A DNA stretch of 64,000 nucleotides from JABJAG01 sp965222215 (GTDB lineage: Bacteria > Pseudomonadota > Alphaproteobacteria > UBA6615). A model generated the notes under the pieces. That model was not told the DNA's origin, ran no database searches, and saw only the letters and a list, made by a program, of their open reading frames with translations. The DNA is taken from NCBI GenBank assembly GCA_965222215.1, contig OZ244931.1, positions 2,852,001-2,916,000 of the forward strand. Direction: 5' to 3'. Positions 46,539 to 55,506 of this stretch are shown here, piece after piece (position 1 is the stretch's first letter; each line of letters opens with the position of its first letter). The translations under genes were made by a program, and so were the position numbers.

Positions 46539-47846
46539 TTAAAATCCGGCGAAAATCGATCCCGCAACGGGCATTCTCGGGGCGAAGCGAACCGAAAACA
46601 CGGAATCGGGGCCGAATTCCGGTCCGGCCACGAGTGTTTCGCCTGCGTAGAGCGCGGGCAGAGTCCGCCGGGCCTCACGGGGCAACGAGCGCACCTGCGG
46701 CAATACGACACTTTCGACCTCTGCCGCCCCGGCATGGCCGAGCGCGCAGACGCGGCAATCGGCCGAAACAGCCCCGCGAACCTCGATACGAAACCGGTTG
46801 TCCCAACAAAGCGGGCCTCGCGCGACGTGAACCGGTCCGCTGACCGCGGCTGCTTCGCGCAAGACAGTCAGGTCACCATTCGAGCCGGCCTCGACCAGGC
46901 AGCCCGACAGGGTCCGCCGGAAACGCTCGGCGGGATCGCAGACCCGCACCCACAAGTTGTTCAGCCGCGCGCCGCGCGGCGGATACACGCCGCCGCCGAT
47001 CGTCGTCACGACACGCCCGAGCAAATCCCGGCCAACGCGCGACGGAGCCGAGATCAAGATCTCGCGGTCGAGCGTCGCAAAGCCGGCCGGATCCAGCCAC
47101 AATGCCTGCGCCGCCAGCCCGGCCATCCGCTCTTCGTGTTGCACCCGACCCGATGCGAGTGAAGTTTGGGCCGCGGGGGAACCGGATCCCGGTTTCGCGC
47201 GGCGCAGCCGCACCCGTTCGAACCGCACGTCGGCGTTACTCGGATCTTCGATCCAGTCTTGCGCGCGTTGCGAAAGCGTGGCCGTCAGCCGTTCGCGCGC
47301 CGTTTCCAGAAACGGGCGCAGAATGCGCACCGCGCCCGTTTCGCGGACGGTGGCCATACCGGCGGGCCCGATCGGGCCGTCGGAACGGGCCGCGCGCATG
47401 GCCTGCGTTTCAAGCTGATCGGCATGATGATGCCCGACAAGCAGATGCAGCACGCCGTGATCGCGACACCAGGTTTCCAGCAACGCGTAGCGTGCCTCAC
47501 GGGCACCCGCCTCGATCGCGCGACGACCGTCCAGCCCGTTGGCCGTCAGAATCTCGTGACGAATTCCATGGATATCCATCCAGCGCCGCACGGTGGCAGC
47601 TTCCGCGGCGGAGTCGTTGCGCAGGCCGTGATCGACTGTCAGCGCAACGGCTTCGCCGCCCCGCGCGCGCGCCCAGACCGACGCCAGAAGCACGAGCGCC
47701 ATGCTGTCGCGCCCGCCGGAGACGGCCACGGCAAGCCGCGGCGACGACTCAAACGGCTCGAAACGGCCCATGAGCGCCGCGAACGCGGCGTCGGAAACAG
47801 GTTCGCAACACTCCGGGGCGTCTGGCGCGGCGCCGGCTAGCTGCAC
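46539..47846 (-). CDS. tilS: tRNA(Ile)-lysidine synthetase
   Basis: This 435-residue ATP-dependent enzyme modifies C34 of tRNA-Ile(CAU) to lysidine. The PP-loop SGGRDS is at 43-48 (family pattern S-G-G-x-D-S), followed by LTVDHGLR and GHHHADQLETQAMR, then RILRPFLE, with a C-terminal substrate domain. The start is GTG 47846, which overlaps cpoB's stop by 10 bases, implying coupling. Essential gene in the tol-ftsH cluster. Confidence 0.93.
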   Translation of the reverse strand: MQLAGAAPDAPECCEPVSDAAFAALMGRFEPFESSPRLAVAVSGGRDSMALVLLASVWARARGGEAVALTVDHGLRNDSAAEAATVRRWMDIHGIRHEILTANGLDGRRAIEAGAREARYALLETWCRDHGVLHLLVGHHHADQLETQAMRAARSDGPIGPAGMATVRETGAVRILRPFLETARERLTATLSQRAQDWIEDPSNADVRFERVRLRRAKPGSGSPAAQTSLASGRVQHEERMAGLAAQALWLDPAGFATLDREILISAPSRVGRDLLGRVVTTIGGGVYPPRGARLNNLWVRVCDPAERFRRTLSGCLVEAGSNGDLTVLREAAAVSGPVHVARGPLCWDNRFRIEVRGAVSADCRVCALGHAGAAEVESVVLPQVRSLPREARRTLPALYAGETLVAGPEFGPDSVFSVRFAPRMPVAGSIFAGF

Positions 47847-48823
47847 TTCAGGCGGCCGATTTCACGATCCGCGCGCTGAACGATGCTGGTCGGCGCTTCC
47901 GGATACTCAACGCGGAGTTTCTTCAGCGTGATGCAGGCATCTTCGGTCTGCCCGAGCTGGCCCAGCGACATGCCGAGCTTCAACAGGTTGTCCGGCGCCT
48001 TGTCGCTTCCCGGATAGCGCTGAAAACCTTTTGCGAAGGACACTGCGGCGGTCTGGTAGTCGCCGCGCACGTAGAACGTCTCACCGAGCCAGTACTGGGC
48101 ATTGCCGGCCAGCGGGTCTTCGGCGTGGGCATCGACGAATGCCGCGAACGCCGATTCCGCGTTCTCAAAGTCGCGGCGCAACAGGAACTGACGCGCGTAG
48201 TTGTACCGGTCCTGCACCGAGCCCTCCGGCAGCGTCACGGTCGCCCCGCCGGGGTTTGCGGGAACGCTGGCCGTTTGCGACGCGCCGTCGGGATTGATCC
48301 CGGCCGCACGCACCTGGCTCTCGGTCAGGGTTCCCAGACTGCGCGGCGCGCCTGCGCCGCCGCCCTGGACCGTCACCGAGCCGGGTGCTTCGGGTGCGAC
48401 AGGTGCCACGGGGGCCCCGCCGCCGCGTGACGCTTGAGATCCGCCGGCGTCGCCTTCGAGTTCGCGCAGCCGGAAGTCGACATCCGCCACCAGTCTGTCC
48501 ATGCGGTCGTTGAGCTGGCGCACCTGGAACTGTAGCTGTTCGACCTGCCCGGTCAGGCGCCGCATCTGTTCCTCAAGCGAGGTCGTCGTGATCTGGAGGT
48601 CGGACAGCGCGGCCGGCGGCGGGCTCGCCGCACCGGAGCTTGTGCCCGAAGGCGGGGTCTGTCCGCGATACACCGTGCGCTCCAATGTCTGGAGCTGGCG
48701 TTCGAGGCGCTCAACGGTGGCGCTCAGATCGCCGCCGTCTCGCGACTGCGCGAATGTATGCGAAGGCATGGCCAGCGCCGCCAGAACGGCAACGCACGCC
48801 AGATGTCCGGAAGAGAGTTTCAT
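47837..48823 (-). CDS. cpoB: Tol-Pal system protein CpoB (YbgF)
   Basis: This 328-residue periplasmic protein has a signal peptide (VAVLAALAMPSHTFAQ), a coiled-coil trimer region (~30-115, leucine/valine heptads), a Gly/Ala/Pro linker, and a C-terminal TPR domain (~205-328; NYARQFLLRRDFENAESAF, NAQYWLGETFYVRGDYQTAA). CpoB coordinates the outer-membrane constriction with peptidoglycan synthesis through TolA and PBP1B. A terminator separates it from pal. Confidence 0.93.
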   Translation of the reverse strand: MKLSSGHLACVAVLAALAMPSHTFAQSRDGGDLSATVERLERQLQTLERTVYRGQTPPSGTSSGAASPPPAALSDLQITTTSLEEQMRRLTGQVEQLQFQVRQLNDRMDRLVADVDFRLRELEGDAGGSQASRGGGAPVAPVAPEAPGSVTVQGGGAGAPRSLGTLTESQVRAAGINPDGASQTASVPANPGGATVTLPEGSVQDRYNYARQFLLRRDFENAESAFAAFVDAHAEDPLAGNAQYWLGETFYVRGDYQTAAVSFAKGFQRYPGSDKAPDNLLKLGMSLGQLGQTEDACITLKKLRVEYPEAPTSIVQRADREIGRLKCS

Positions 48824-48934
48824 GGCGAAATTCCCGACGAAGTTCGTTCGGCCCCGAGTCCCGGAGAGAGATATCCCCTTGGGGCAAGGTCGGCCGGATT
48901 TTCGGCGAAACTATGGCAGTTCACGCCCCAAACG

Positions 48935-48959
48935 AAAACGCCCCGGAACAATCCGGGGC
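48935..48959 (-). terminator. Intrinsic terminator after pal
   Basis: On the minus strand GCCCCGGA ttgt TCCGGGGC followed by GTTTTCGTTT; the stem is 8 bp and GC-rich, and begins about 25 bases after the pal stop. It implies that tilS and cpoB need readthrough or another promoter. Confidence 0.75.
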
Positions 48960-48983
48960 GCCCTCGCATCCGATGGGATGGGA

Positions 48984-49490
48984 TTAGTTGTCGAGGACGA
49001 GAACCGCGCGGCGATTCTGTGCCCATGCATTTTCGTTCGAACCCGGAACCGCCGGGCGCTCCTTGCCGAAGCTCACGATCTTCACCCGGTTCGGGTTGAT
49101 GCCCAGCGAGACGAGATAGTCGCGCGCGGAGTCCGCGCGGCGCTCGCCCAGCGCAAGATTGTACTCGCGCGTGCCGCGTTCGTCCGCATGGCCTTCGATG
49201 ATCGCCCGGTTGGACGGGTAGGTCTTGAGCCAGGCCGCCCAGCGTTCGATGGTCGTGCGTGATTCGGCCGACAGCGCCGAGCTGTCGAAGGCGAAGAACA
49301 CGCGGTCGCCGACATTGATTTCAAGGTCGAGCTGCGATCCGGGCTTCGGACCGGCCGGGGCCGTCGCGACCTGGGTGTCGCTGCCGGACGATGCGCCGGT
49401 GCTTGCGGTGGATCCGTCGTTGTTTCCGTCCGAGGAACAGGCGGCCAGAACAAACGCCGCAATCACGAGGCCGGGAATATTAATTCGCAT
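48984..49490 (-). CDS. pal: Peptidoglycan-associated lipoprotein Pal
   Basis: This 168-residue outer-membrane lipoprotein (lipobox LAAC with Cys18) has a Ser/Gly/Asn/Asp linker and an OmpA-type domain: FFAFDSSALS, GHADERGTREYNLALGERRA with the Asp and Arg that grip diaminopimelate. It binds peptidoglycan and TolB. ATG 49490 follows GGAGT-like sequence; the longer frame to 49523 has no signal. A good promoter (TTGATT-N17-TATAGT) lies upstream. Confidence 0.95.
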   Translation of the reverse strand: MRINIPGLVIAAFVLAACSSDGNNDGSTASTGASSGSDTQVATAPAGPKPGSQLDLEINVGDRVFFAFDSSALSAESRTTIERWAAWLKTYPSNRAIIEGHADERGTREYNLALGERRADSARDYLVSLGINPNRVKIVSFGKERPAVPGSNENAWAQNRRAVLVLDN

Positions 49491-49644
49491 GGCTGACTCC
49501 TTAAGCCGTATGGTCACGGACACGTGCCGCCCGCGACGAATTTCGAGGATCGAACCGACCTCTCGACATGTGGTGCGCCGACGGGCGCAAGATTTCGGTC
49601 AAACCTCAAAGCGGACGTTGAACGTGCCGCCCGACAAGACCGGG

Positions 49645-49673
49645 ACTATACTGAGCGCAAAATGCGGAATCAA
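49645..49673 (-). promoter_or_regulatory. Sigma-70 promoter of pal
   Basis: On the minus strand TTGATT at 49668-49673, a 17-base spacer and TATAGT at 49645-49650; predicted start near 49638 and a leader of about 148 bases to the pal ATG. It lies in the tolB-pal gap, so pal is not fully dependent on tolB readthrough. Confidence 0.6.
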
Positions 49674-49738
49674 GCGTACTTCGGGCCGATTTTCCGCAGT
49701 TTGGCAATGATTTAGGGGCGATTCCACAACATCTCCAA

Positions 49739-51094
49739 CTATTGTTGGAGAGGCCCCGGAGACCATGCCGGATCGGATCCGCCGACCGGTGTGGTGATCT
49801 CGCGTTCGTTGAACCCCGTGAGGTCGATGGAGAACAGGCGCGGCGTGCCCCCACGGCCCCGCGCGTCGCTGCGCTCCTGCCTGAAATACATCAGAACCCG
49901 CCCGTTGGGCGCCCAGGTGGGCCCTTCGACCAGAAAACCACGGGTCAGCAGGCGCTCACCCGACCCGTCCGGCCGCATCACGCCGATATGGAACGTGCCC
50001 CGGAAGATCTTCGTGAACGCGATCAGATCGCCGCGCGGCGACCAGACCGGCGTCGCATACCGGCCTTCGCCGAAGCTGATCCGCTGCTGCCGGCTGCCGT
50101 CGGCGTTCATCGTGTAGAGCTGCTGGCTGCCGCCGCGGTCGGACTCGAACACGATCTGCCGCCCGTCCGGCGAATAGGACGGGCCGGTGTCGATCGACGC
50201 ACTGTCGGTCAGCTGCTGGACCCGGCGGGTCCGCAGGTCCATCGAATAGATGTCCGAGTTGCCGTTCTCGGCAAAGCTCATCACCACGCTGTTGCCGTCC
50301 GGCGAGAAGCGCGGCGCGAACGTCATGCCCGGAAAATCGCCGAGCAGCTCCTGTTCGCCCGTGTCGATGTTGAACAGGTAGACACGCGGCTGGTCGTTGA
50401 AATAGGCGAGATAGGTGATTTCCTGCTGCGCGGGCGAGAAGCGCGGCGTCAGCACCAGCGTCTGGCCGTCGGTCAGGAAACGGTGGTTCGCACCGTCCTG
50501 GTCCATGATCGACAGCCGCTTGACCCGTTTGTCCGGCGGCCCACTCTCGGCGATATAGACGACCCGGGTGTCGAAGTAGCCCTTCTCCCCGGTCACGCGC
50601 TCATAGATGGTGTCGGAAATGATATGCGCGACCCGGCGCCAGTTTGCCTGGGTGGTCGTCAGGCTGAGACCGGTCATCTGGTCTTCCGCGAAGACGTCCC
50701 ACAGCCGGAACGAGGCGCGCAGCGCGCCGTTCGCTTCGATCCCGACCTCGCCGACGACCAGCGCCTGGGCGTTGAGCGGCTTCCAGTTGTTGAACTTCGG
50801 CGAGACGCCGAGGCCCTCGGGCTGGGAAATGAACGCGCGCTTGTCGATGGGCTTGAACAGCCCGGAACGTTCGAGGTTCGCGGCGATCACGCCCGCGATA
50901 TCCGTCCCGAAGCGCTGCGCCGGCTCGCTGTCGGTGATGAAGTCGGGCACCGCGATCGGCAGGGGCTCGACGTTGCCCTGGGTGATGTCGACGGTGATCT
51001 CGGCGCGCGCCGGCGCGGCTGCGAACAGCACGCAGATCAGCGCGACGGCGAAAGCTCTTCCCGGCAGGCGAAAGCGTTGGTGACGTGGGTTCAT
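49739..51094 (-). CDS. tolB: Tol-Pal system beta-propeller protein TolB
   Basis: This 451-residue periplasmic protein has a signal peptide (VALICVLFAAAPARA), an N-terminal alpha/beta domain (~25-160), and a six-bladed propeller with repeated DG-N-R/LSFGEGRYATPVWSPRGD-type blades. It binds Pal and colicins in E. coli. A TCTCCAAC/GTTGGAGA hairpin covers its stop codon. It starts 2 bases after tolA. Confidence 0.96.
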   Translation of the reverse strand: MNPRHQRFRLPGRAFAVALICVLFAAAPARAEITVDITQGNVEPLPIAVPDFITDSEPAQRFGTDIAGVIAANLERSGLFKPIDKRAFISQPEGLGVSPKFNNWKPLNAQALVVGEVGIEANGALRASFRLWDVFAEDQMTGLSLTTTQANWRRVAHIISDTIYERVTGEKGYFDTRVVYIAESGPPDKRVKRLSIMDQDGANHRFLTDGQTLVLTPRFSPAQQEITYLAYFNDQPRVYLFNIDTGEQELLGDFPGMTFAPRFSPDGNSVVMSFAENGNSDIYSMDLRTRRVQQLTDSASIDTGPSYSPDGRQIVFESDRGGSQQLYTMNADGSRQQRISFGEGRYATPVWSPRGDLIAFTKIFRGTFHIGVMRPDGSGERLLTRGFLVEGPTWAPNGRVLMYFRQERSDARGRGGTPRLFSIDLTGFNEREITTPVGGSDPAWSPGPLQQ

Positions 51095-51096
51095 GG

Positions 51097-51999
51097 CTAA
51101 CTCAGCATCTTGCTTGGATCGAAATTGAATCGGATTTCCTTCCAGATCTCATACTGCTCGACCGGAAGCTCGAGCGGCGCGCACTTCAGCACCGCGCGCC
51201 GCGCGGCCTCGGCCGCCGTACGAAAATAACTGTCCAGGGACATTCGGGTTGCATCGACGATGTCGACCCGTGAAACATTCCCCTGCGGATCGACGGAAAT
51301 CTGCAACGAGACCTGCAACGTGTCGGCGTCGCGCGCGCCCGGGGGCGGGCTCCAGCAGGGACTCACCTGTTCGCGGATCATGTTGCCGAGCAGGTCGCGC
51401 TCGCGGATCGACGCCAGTTCCGATACCTGCGACTGCTGCGGCGCTTCGTCGCCTTTCTTCGCCACCGTTTCGGGCTTGCGCGCGCGCTCCCGCGTTTTGC
51501 GCGGGGTCTCCTCGGCGGCGAGATCCTTCAGGATATTTTCGAACCCGCGCTCGGGCTTCGGCGGCTTCGGTTTGGCCTTGGGCTGCACCTTCGCGGTCTC
51601 CGGCTTTGCCGCGGGTTCCGGCTCGGGTTCGGGTTCCGGTTCGGGCGCTTTTTCCTGCGGCTTCGGCGGCGCCACCACGGGCGGCGGCGCGGGCTCGGCC
51701 TTCGCGACCTTCTGGGGCTCCGGCGGCTTCGGCGGTTCGGGCACCGGCTGGGGCGGGCGCGGCGGCGGTTGCGGGCTCGCCTCGCGCGTCGTTTCCGGCT
51801 CGGGCTCCGGGGTCGCTGCCTCGGGCGGGCGCGTGACATCGTCGATGCGCACCACATCGACGGGGATCACGGTGGCGGTCACCGGCGGCGGCGTGAACAG
51901 AAACGGCAGGCCGAACTGCGCAAACACGATCAACGCGATGTGCCCGAACGCCGAAGAGGCGAAGCTGCTAGTCCTGAGTTGTGCCAACGCCGCGCGCAT
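51097..51999 (-). CDS. tolA: TolA-type energy transducer
   Basis: This 300-residue protein has one N-terminal transmembrane segment (about 17-38), a long periplasmic Pro/Glu/Lys-rich arm (~60-170, many PEPEPEPE and PPKPP runs) and a C-terminal TolA domain (~205-300, SPCWSPPPGARDADTLQV). It couples TolQR proton motive force to Pal and the outer membrane. The arm shows no helical A/K/E repeats of the enterobacterial type; it looks more like TonB in that part. Confidence 0.92.
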   Translation of the reverse strand: MRAALAQLRTSSFASSAFGHIALIVFAQFGLPFLFTPPPVTATVIPVDVVRIDDVTRPPEAATPEPEPETTREASPQPPPRPPQPVPEPPKPPEPQKVAKAEPAPPPVVAPPKPQEKAPEPEPEPEPEPAAKPETAKVQPKAKPKPPKPERGFENILKDLAAEETPRKTRERARKPETVAKKGDEAPQQSQVSELASIRERDLLGNMIREQVSPCWSPPPGARDADTLQVSLQISVDPQGNVSRVDIVDATRMSLDSYFRTAAEAARRAVLKCAPLELPVEQYEIWKEIRFNFDPSKMLS

Positions 52000-52020
52000 G
52001 ATTCCTGAACGGCGCCTCCG

Positions 52021-52467
52021 CTACTGCTGCTGCGCTTCGGGGATGGGCACTTCGGCGATGAGAGCCACTTTCGAAAAGCCCGCCTCGGAAACGAGTCCCA
52101 TGATCTCCATCACCCGGCCGTAGTTGATGGACTGGTCCCCGCGCACAAAGACCCGAAGGTCGGGGTTGGCCTCGGATACCGCCACGAGACGCGGAATCAG
52201 CACGTTCTGTTCGACCTCCGATTCCTGGAGATAGATGCGTCCCTCGCCGTCGACCGTGATGATCAGCGGCTCCTTCTCTTCGTTCAGCGGGTCGACCGCC
52301 GCCTTCGGCAGGTCGACCGGCACGCCGACCGTCAGCAGGGGGGCCGCGATCATGAAGATCACGACGAGCACGAGCATGACGTCGACGAACGGCGCCACGT
52401 TGATTTCGGTCATGGGGCCGCGCCGCAATCTGCGGCGCATCCGCATGCTGTCGGATGAAAGCGCCAT
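52021..52467 (-). CDS. tolR: Tol-Pal system protein TolR
   Basis: This 148-residue ExbD/TolR protein has one transmembrane segment after a basic head (MRMRRRLRRG, then INVAPFVDVMLVLVVIFMIAAPLL, with D near 29 as the proton-carrying residue) and a periplasmic dimer domain (~60-140). It works with TolQ as the proton channel that powers TolA. It starts 3 bases after tolQ. Confidence 0.95.
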   Translation of the reverse strand: MALSSDSMRMRRRLRRGPMTEINVAPFVDVMLVLVVIFMIAAPLLTVGVPVDLPKAAVDPLNEEKEPLIITVDGEGRIYLQESEVEQNVLIPRLVAVSEANPDLRVFVRGDQSINYGRVMEIMGLVSEAGFSKVALIAEVPIPEAQQQ

Positions 52468-52470
52468 GGC

Positions 52471-53202
52471 CTACTTCGTTTCCTCGAGCTGGCGCGAGAG
52501 GATCGCCGTGAACTCGGCCGCGAACCCTTCGAGCCGCTGCGAATAGCGGGTCATGTCGGTGCTGAACTTGTTGTAGGCCGCCACCGCCGGGATCGCGACG
52601 ATCAGGCCCATCGCGGTCGTGAACAGCGCCTCGGCGAGACCCGGCGCCACGACGGCGAGGTTGGTATCCTTGGCGACCGCAATGGCCTGGAACGAGTTCA
52701 TGATGCCCCACACCGTGCCGAACAGGCCGATGAACGGCGCGGTCGCGCCGGCCGAGGCCAGGAAGACCATGTAGCGCTCGATCCGCTCCATCTCGCGCGT
52801 GACCGACACCTCCATGACCCGCTCGATGCGTTCCTGGAGGTTGGCGCGCAAGGCATCCGTGGACGCAAGCCCGCGCGACGAACTTCGTTTCCATTCGGAC
52901 ATGGCGGCCGCGAAGACTGCCGCCATGGGGTCCTTGGGACGCGAGCCGAGCCGCTCATAGAGCTCATCGAGCGAGCCGCCCGACCAGAAGTTTTCCTCGA
53001 AGCGGGTCGCATCCGACGCCAGGCGCCGCAATTTGATCCACTTGTCGATGATGATGGTCCACGACCAGAAGGACGCGACAAACAGGACCACCATCACGAC
53101 CTTGATCACGAGGTCGGATCGCAGGAACAGGCCCCACACCGAGAAATCGGCGATCCCCACCCCGCCGGTCACGGCGACCGTTTCGACGATATTCGATTCC
53201 AT
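52471..53202 (-). CDS. tolQ: Tol-Pal system protein TolQ
   Basis: This 243-residue MotA/TolQ/ExbB protein has three transmembrane segments (~20-45, ~145-165, ~180-200), the first followed by a large cytoplasmic loop. APFIGLFGTVWGIMNSFQAI and APGLAEALFTTAMGLIVAIPAV are the family's pore motifs. It is the first Tol gene; ybgC is just upstream in the same direction. Confidence 0.96.
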   Translation of the reverse strand: MESNIVETVAVTGGVGIADFSVWGLFLRSDLVIKVVMVVLFVASFWSWTIIIDKWIKLRRLASDATRFEENFWSGGSLDELYERLGSRPKDPMAAVFAAAMSEWKRSSSRGLASTDALRANLQERIERVMEVSVTREMERIERYMVFLASAGATAPFIGLFGTVWGIMNSFQAIAVAKDTNLAVVAPGLAEALFTTAMGLIVAIPAVAAYNKFSTDMTRYSQRLEGFAAEFTAILSRQLEETK

Positions 53203-53280
53203 GGAAAAAACTGCCTCTCGTTATTGTTTTCGACGTTGCCTCCCCCGAGGCAAGTCGCATGCCAAACCCTGCACGCTGAG

Positions 53281-53757
53281 CTATGCCGCCGCGACCAGAT
53301 CCCCCAGTGAACTCCGGACCGCCGCGGGCAATCTTGACGGTTTCAGTTCCTTGTCCATGCACGCCAGACGAATGTGGAGGCGAACCAATTCCGTCTCCGA
53401 CCCGTCGGCCTCGCGCCGCACGACCGTCTGGTCCGCGCGCATGCTCGCACCCCTGACCTCGCGGACCTGGGTGCGCACGAGGATCGCGTCGTCGAGGCGT
53501 GCGGGGTGGAGATACTCGGCGTCGCAGTTGCGCACCGCGAACGCGATCCCCTGATCCACCATCAGCGCGCCATGCTCCGTGCCCATGCAACGCATCATCT
53601 CCGTGCGCGCGCGCTCGGCGAACCGCAGGTAGTTGGCGTAGTAGACGATCCCGGCCGCATCCGTGTCCTCGTAGTAGACCCGCAACGGAAAGACATGGCA
53701 CGGCCCCTCGAACCATCCCGAGGCGCCCGCACGCGACGATGTGTTCTCAACGCCCAT
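53281..53757 (-). CDS. ybgC: Tol-Pal associated acyl-CoA thioesterase YbgC
   Basis: This 158-residue hotdog thioesterase has RVYYEDTDAAGIVYYANYLRFAERARTE (~28-55), the catalytic Asp, in the pattern of YbgC. It acts on acyl-CoA or acyl-ACP and is usually the first gene in tol operons. ATG 53757 overlaps the ruvB stop by 11 bases, linking ruv and tol. Confidence 0.95.
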   Translation of the reverse strand: MGVENTSSRAGASGWFEGPCHVFPLRVYYEDTDAAGIVYYANYLRFAERARTEMMRCMGTEHGALMVDQGIAFAVRNCDAEYLHPARLDDAILVRTQVREVRGASMRADQTVVRREADGSETELVRLHIRLACMDKELKPSRLPAAVRSSLGDLVAAA

Positions 53758-54871
53758 CGCCGTCTTCCGATCCCGAAACATCGGGCGCATTTGTGGCAAC
53801 CGTATGGCCACCGAGCAGGTCGCCCTGCTGCGCCACCGGCACCGGCGCGTCGAGGCCGAGATGTCCGTAGGCCGTGGGTGTCAGCATCCGGCCGCGCGGC
53901 GTGCGCTGAATAAAACCCTGCTGGATCAGGAACGGCTCCACCACATCCTCCAGCGTATCCCGCTCTTCTGACAATGCCGCGGCGAGCGTGTCGATCCCGA
54001 CAGGTCCGCCGAGATGCACATCCGCGATATGGCGGAGGTAGCGGCGGTCCATCGAATCGAGGCCGCGGTCGTCCACGTCGAGCCGCGACAGCGCCCGGTC
54101 CGCGATCTTCCGGTCCACCGGCAGGCTGTCCTCGACGAGCGCGAAATCGCGGACCCGCCGCAGCAGGCGGCCGGCGATACGCGGCGTGCCGCGCGCCCGG
54201 CGCGCCACCTCGACCGCGCCCTCGTCGGTCATGTCCAGTTCGAGCAGCCGCGCGCCCCGGCGCACGATCGTCGCCAGATCCTCGGGCGAGTAAAACTCCA
54301 GCCGCAGGTTGATCCCGAAGCGCTCGCGCAGCGGCGTCGTCAGCAGGCCCAACCGCGTCGTCGCACCGACCAGCGTAAACGGCGGCAGTTCGATACGAAC
54401 CGAGCGCGCCGCCGGCCCCTCGCCGATGATGAGGTCCAGCTCGCCGTCTTCCATTGCCGGGTAGAGCACTTCCTCGACAGCGGGGTTGAGCCGGTGAATT
54501 TCGTCGACGAACAGCACGTCGCGCGGCTGCAGGTTGGTGAGCACCGCCGCAAGATCGCCGGCTTTCGTGATCACCGGCCCGGACGTCGCGCGAAAGCCAA
54601 CGCCGAGTTCCTGCGCGACGATACGCGCGAGCGTCGTCTTGCCGAGGCCCGGGGGGCCGTGAAACAGCACATGGTCGATGGCCTCGCCGCGCGTGCGCGC
54701 CGCCGCGATGAACACGGCGAGATTCTCGCGCACCGCCGGCTGGCCGATAAACGCGTCGAGCGCCTCGGGCCGCAGCGCCACGTCGACCCGGTCGTCGCCC
54801 TGCGCGCCGGGATCGACAATCCGCTCATCCGGGTCTTGCGCCAGGGGTCCGTGCGTCACCGGATCGCTCAT
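53747..54871 (-). CDS. ruvB: Holliday junction branch migration helicase RuvB
   Basis: This 374-residue AAA ATPase has Walker A GPPGLGKTTLARI (~64), VLFVDEIHRLNPAVEE with Walker B, SFR-GATTRLGLLTTPLRERFG, and the C-terminal winged helix (~300-374). It drives branch migration with RuvA. It overlaps ruvA by 4 bases and ybgC by 11. Confidence 0.97.
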   Translation of the reverse strand: MSDPVTHGPLAQDPDERIVDPGAQGDDRVDVALRPEALDAFIGQPAVRENLAVFIAAARTRGEAIDHVLFHGPPGLGKTTLARIVAQELGVGFRATSGPVITKAGDLAAVLTNLQPRDVLFVDEIHRLNPAVEEVLYPAMEDGELDLIIGEGPAARSVRIELPPFTLVGATTRLGLLTTPLRERFGINLRLEFYSPEDLATIVRRGARLLELDMTDEGAVEVARRARGTPRIAGRLLRRVRDFALVEDSLPVDRKIADRALSRLDVDDRGLDSMDRRYLRHIADVHLGGPVGIDTLAAALSEERDTLEDVVEPFLIQQGFIQRTPRGRMLTPTAYGHLGLDAPVPVAQQGDLLGGHTVATNAPDVSGSEDGDGR

Positions 54872-55506
54872 TGGGCAAGTTCCTTGAGCGCCGCCGGAAT
54901 CAGGGCATTCAGGTCATCTTCGGGACCGCCGTCCTGAACCACGCGGCTGACGGCCCCAAAGGCTTCAGCCCGGCCGTAGCCCAGGTTCACCAATGCGGAG
55001 ACGGCATCGGCGGTGGCACCGGCCTCCGCACCCGCCGCCGCATTGCCCGCATCCGCATCGTTCGCCGCCGCCGGCCGCGCGCCCGGCGCGAACCCGCCGC
55101 CGAGGGACACGATCTTGTCCTTGAGTTCGGTCATCAGCCGCGCCGCCAGCCGGGGGCCGACACCGTCGGGCCGCGACAGCATCGCCTTGTCCTGCGCGAC
55201 GATCGCGGTCGTCAGCTCGTCGACGGACAGCGTGCCCAGAATGGCGAGCCCGACCTTGGCACCGACCCCCTGCACCGTCGTCAGCATCCGGAAGCATTCG
55301 CGCTCGCGCGCGGACGAAAATCCGTACAGGTGAATATGGTCTTCGCGAACGTGGGTCTCGATGTGCAGCGCCACCGGCGAACCGGTCGCGGGCAGGCTGG
55401 AGATCACCCGGCCCGGGCAATAGACCATGTAGCCGACCCCGGACACGTCGATCACGATCCAGTCGGCGCCGACCTCGTCCAGAAGGCCCTTGAGGCGCGC
55501 GATCAC
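54868..55506 (-). CDS. ruvA: Holliday junction DNA-binding protein RuvA
   Basis: This 212-residue protein has an OB-fold domain (1-64), two helix-hairpin-helix repeats (~70-140: VQGVGAKVGLAIL and PDGVGPRLAARLM) and a C-terminal RuvB-binding part (AVSALVNLGYGRAEAFGAV). An Ala/Gly-rich linker of 30 residues sits between. Start GTG 55506 overlaps the ruvC stop (GTGA). Confidence 0.95.
   Translation of the reverse strand: MIARLKGLLDEVGADWIVIDVSGVGYMVYCPGRVISSLPATGSPVALHIETHVREDHIHLYGFSSARERECFRMLTTVQGVGAKVGLAILGTLSVDELTTAIVAQDKAMLSRPDGVGPRLAARLMTELKDKIVSLGGGFAPGARPAAANDADAGNAAAGAEAGATADAVSALVNLGYGRAEAFGAVSRVVQDGGPEDDLNALIPAALKELAQ

Noticed and set aside
49732..49751. TCTCCAAC/GTTGGAGA hairpin at the tolB stop as a terminator
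   Set aside because: There is no T-run after the stem and the stem includes coding bases; it may still pause polymerase.
51528..51857. Arg-rich open frame inside tolA
   Set aside because: Out-of-frame reading of the Pro/Glu/Lys arm of TolA.
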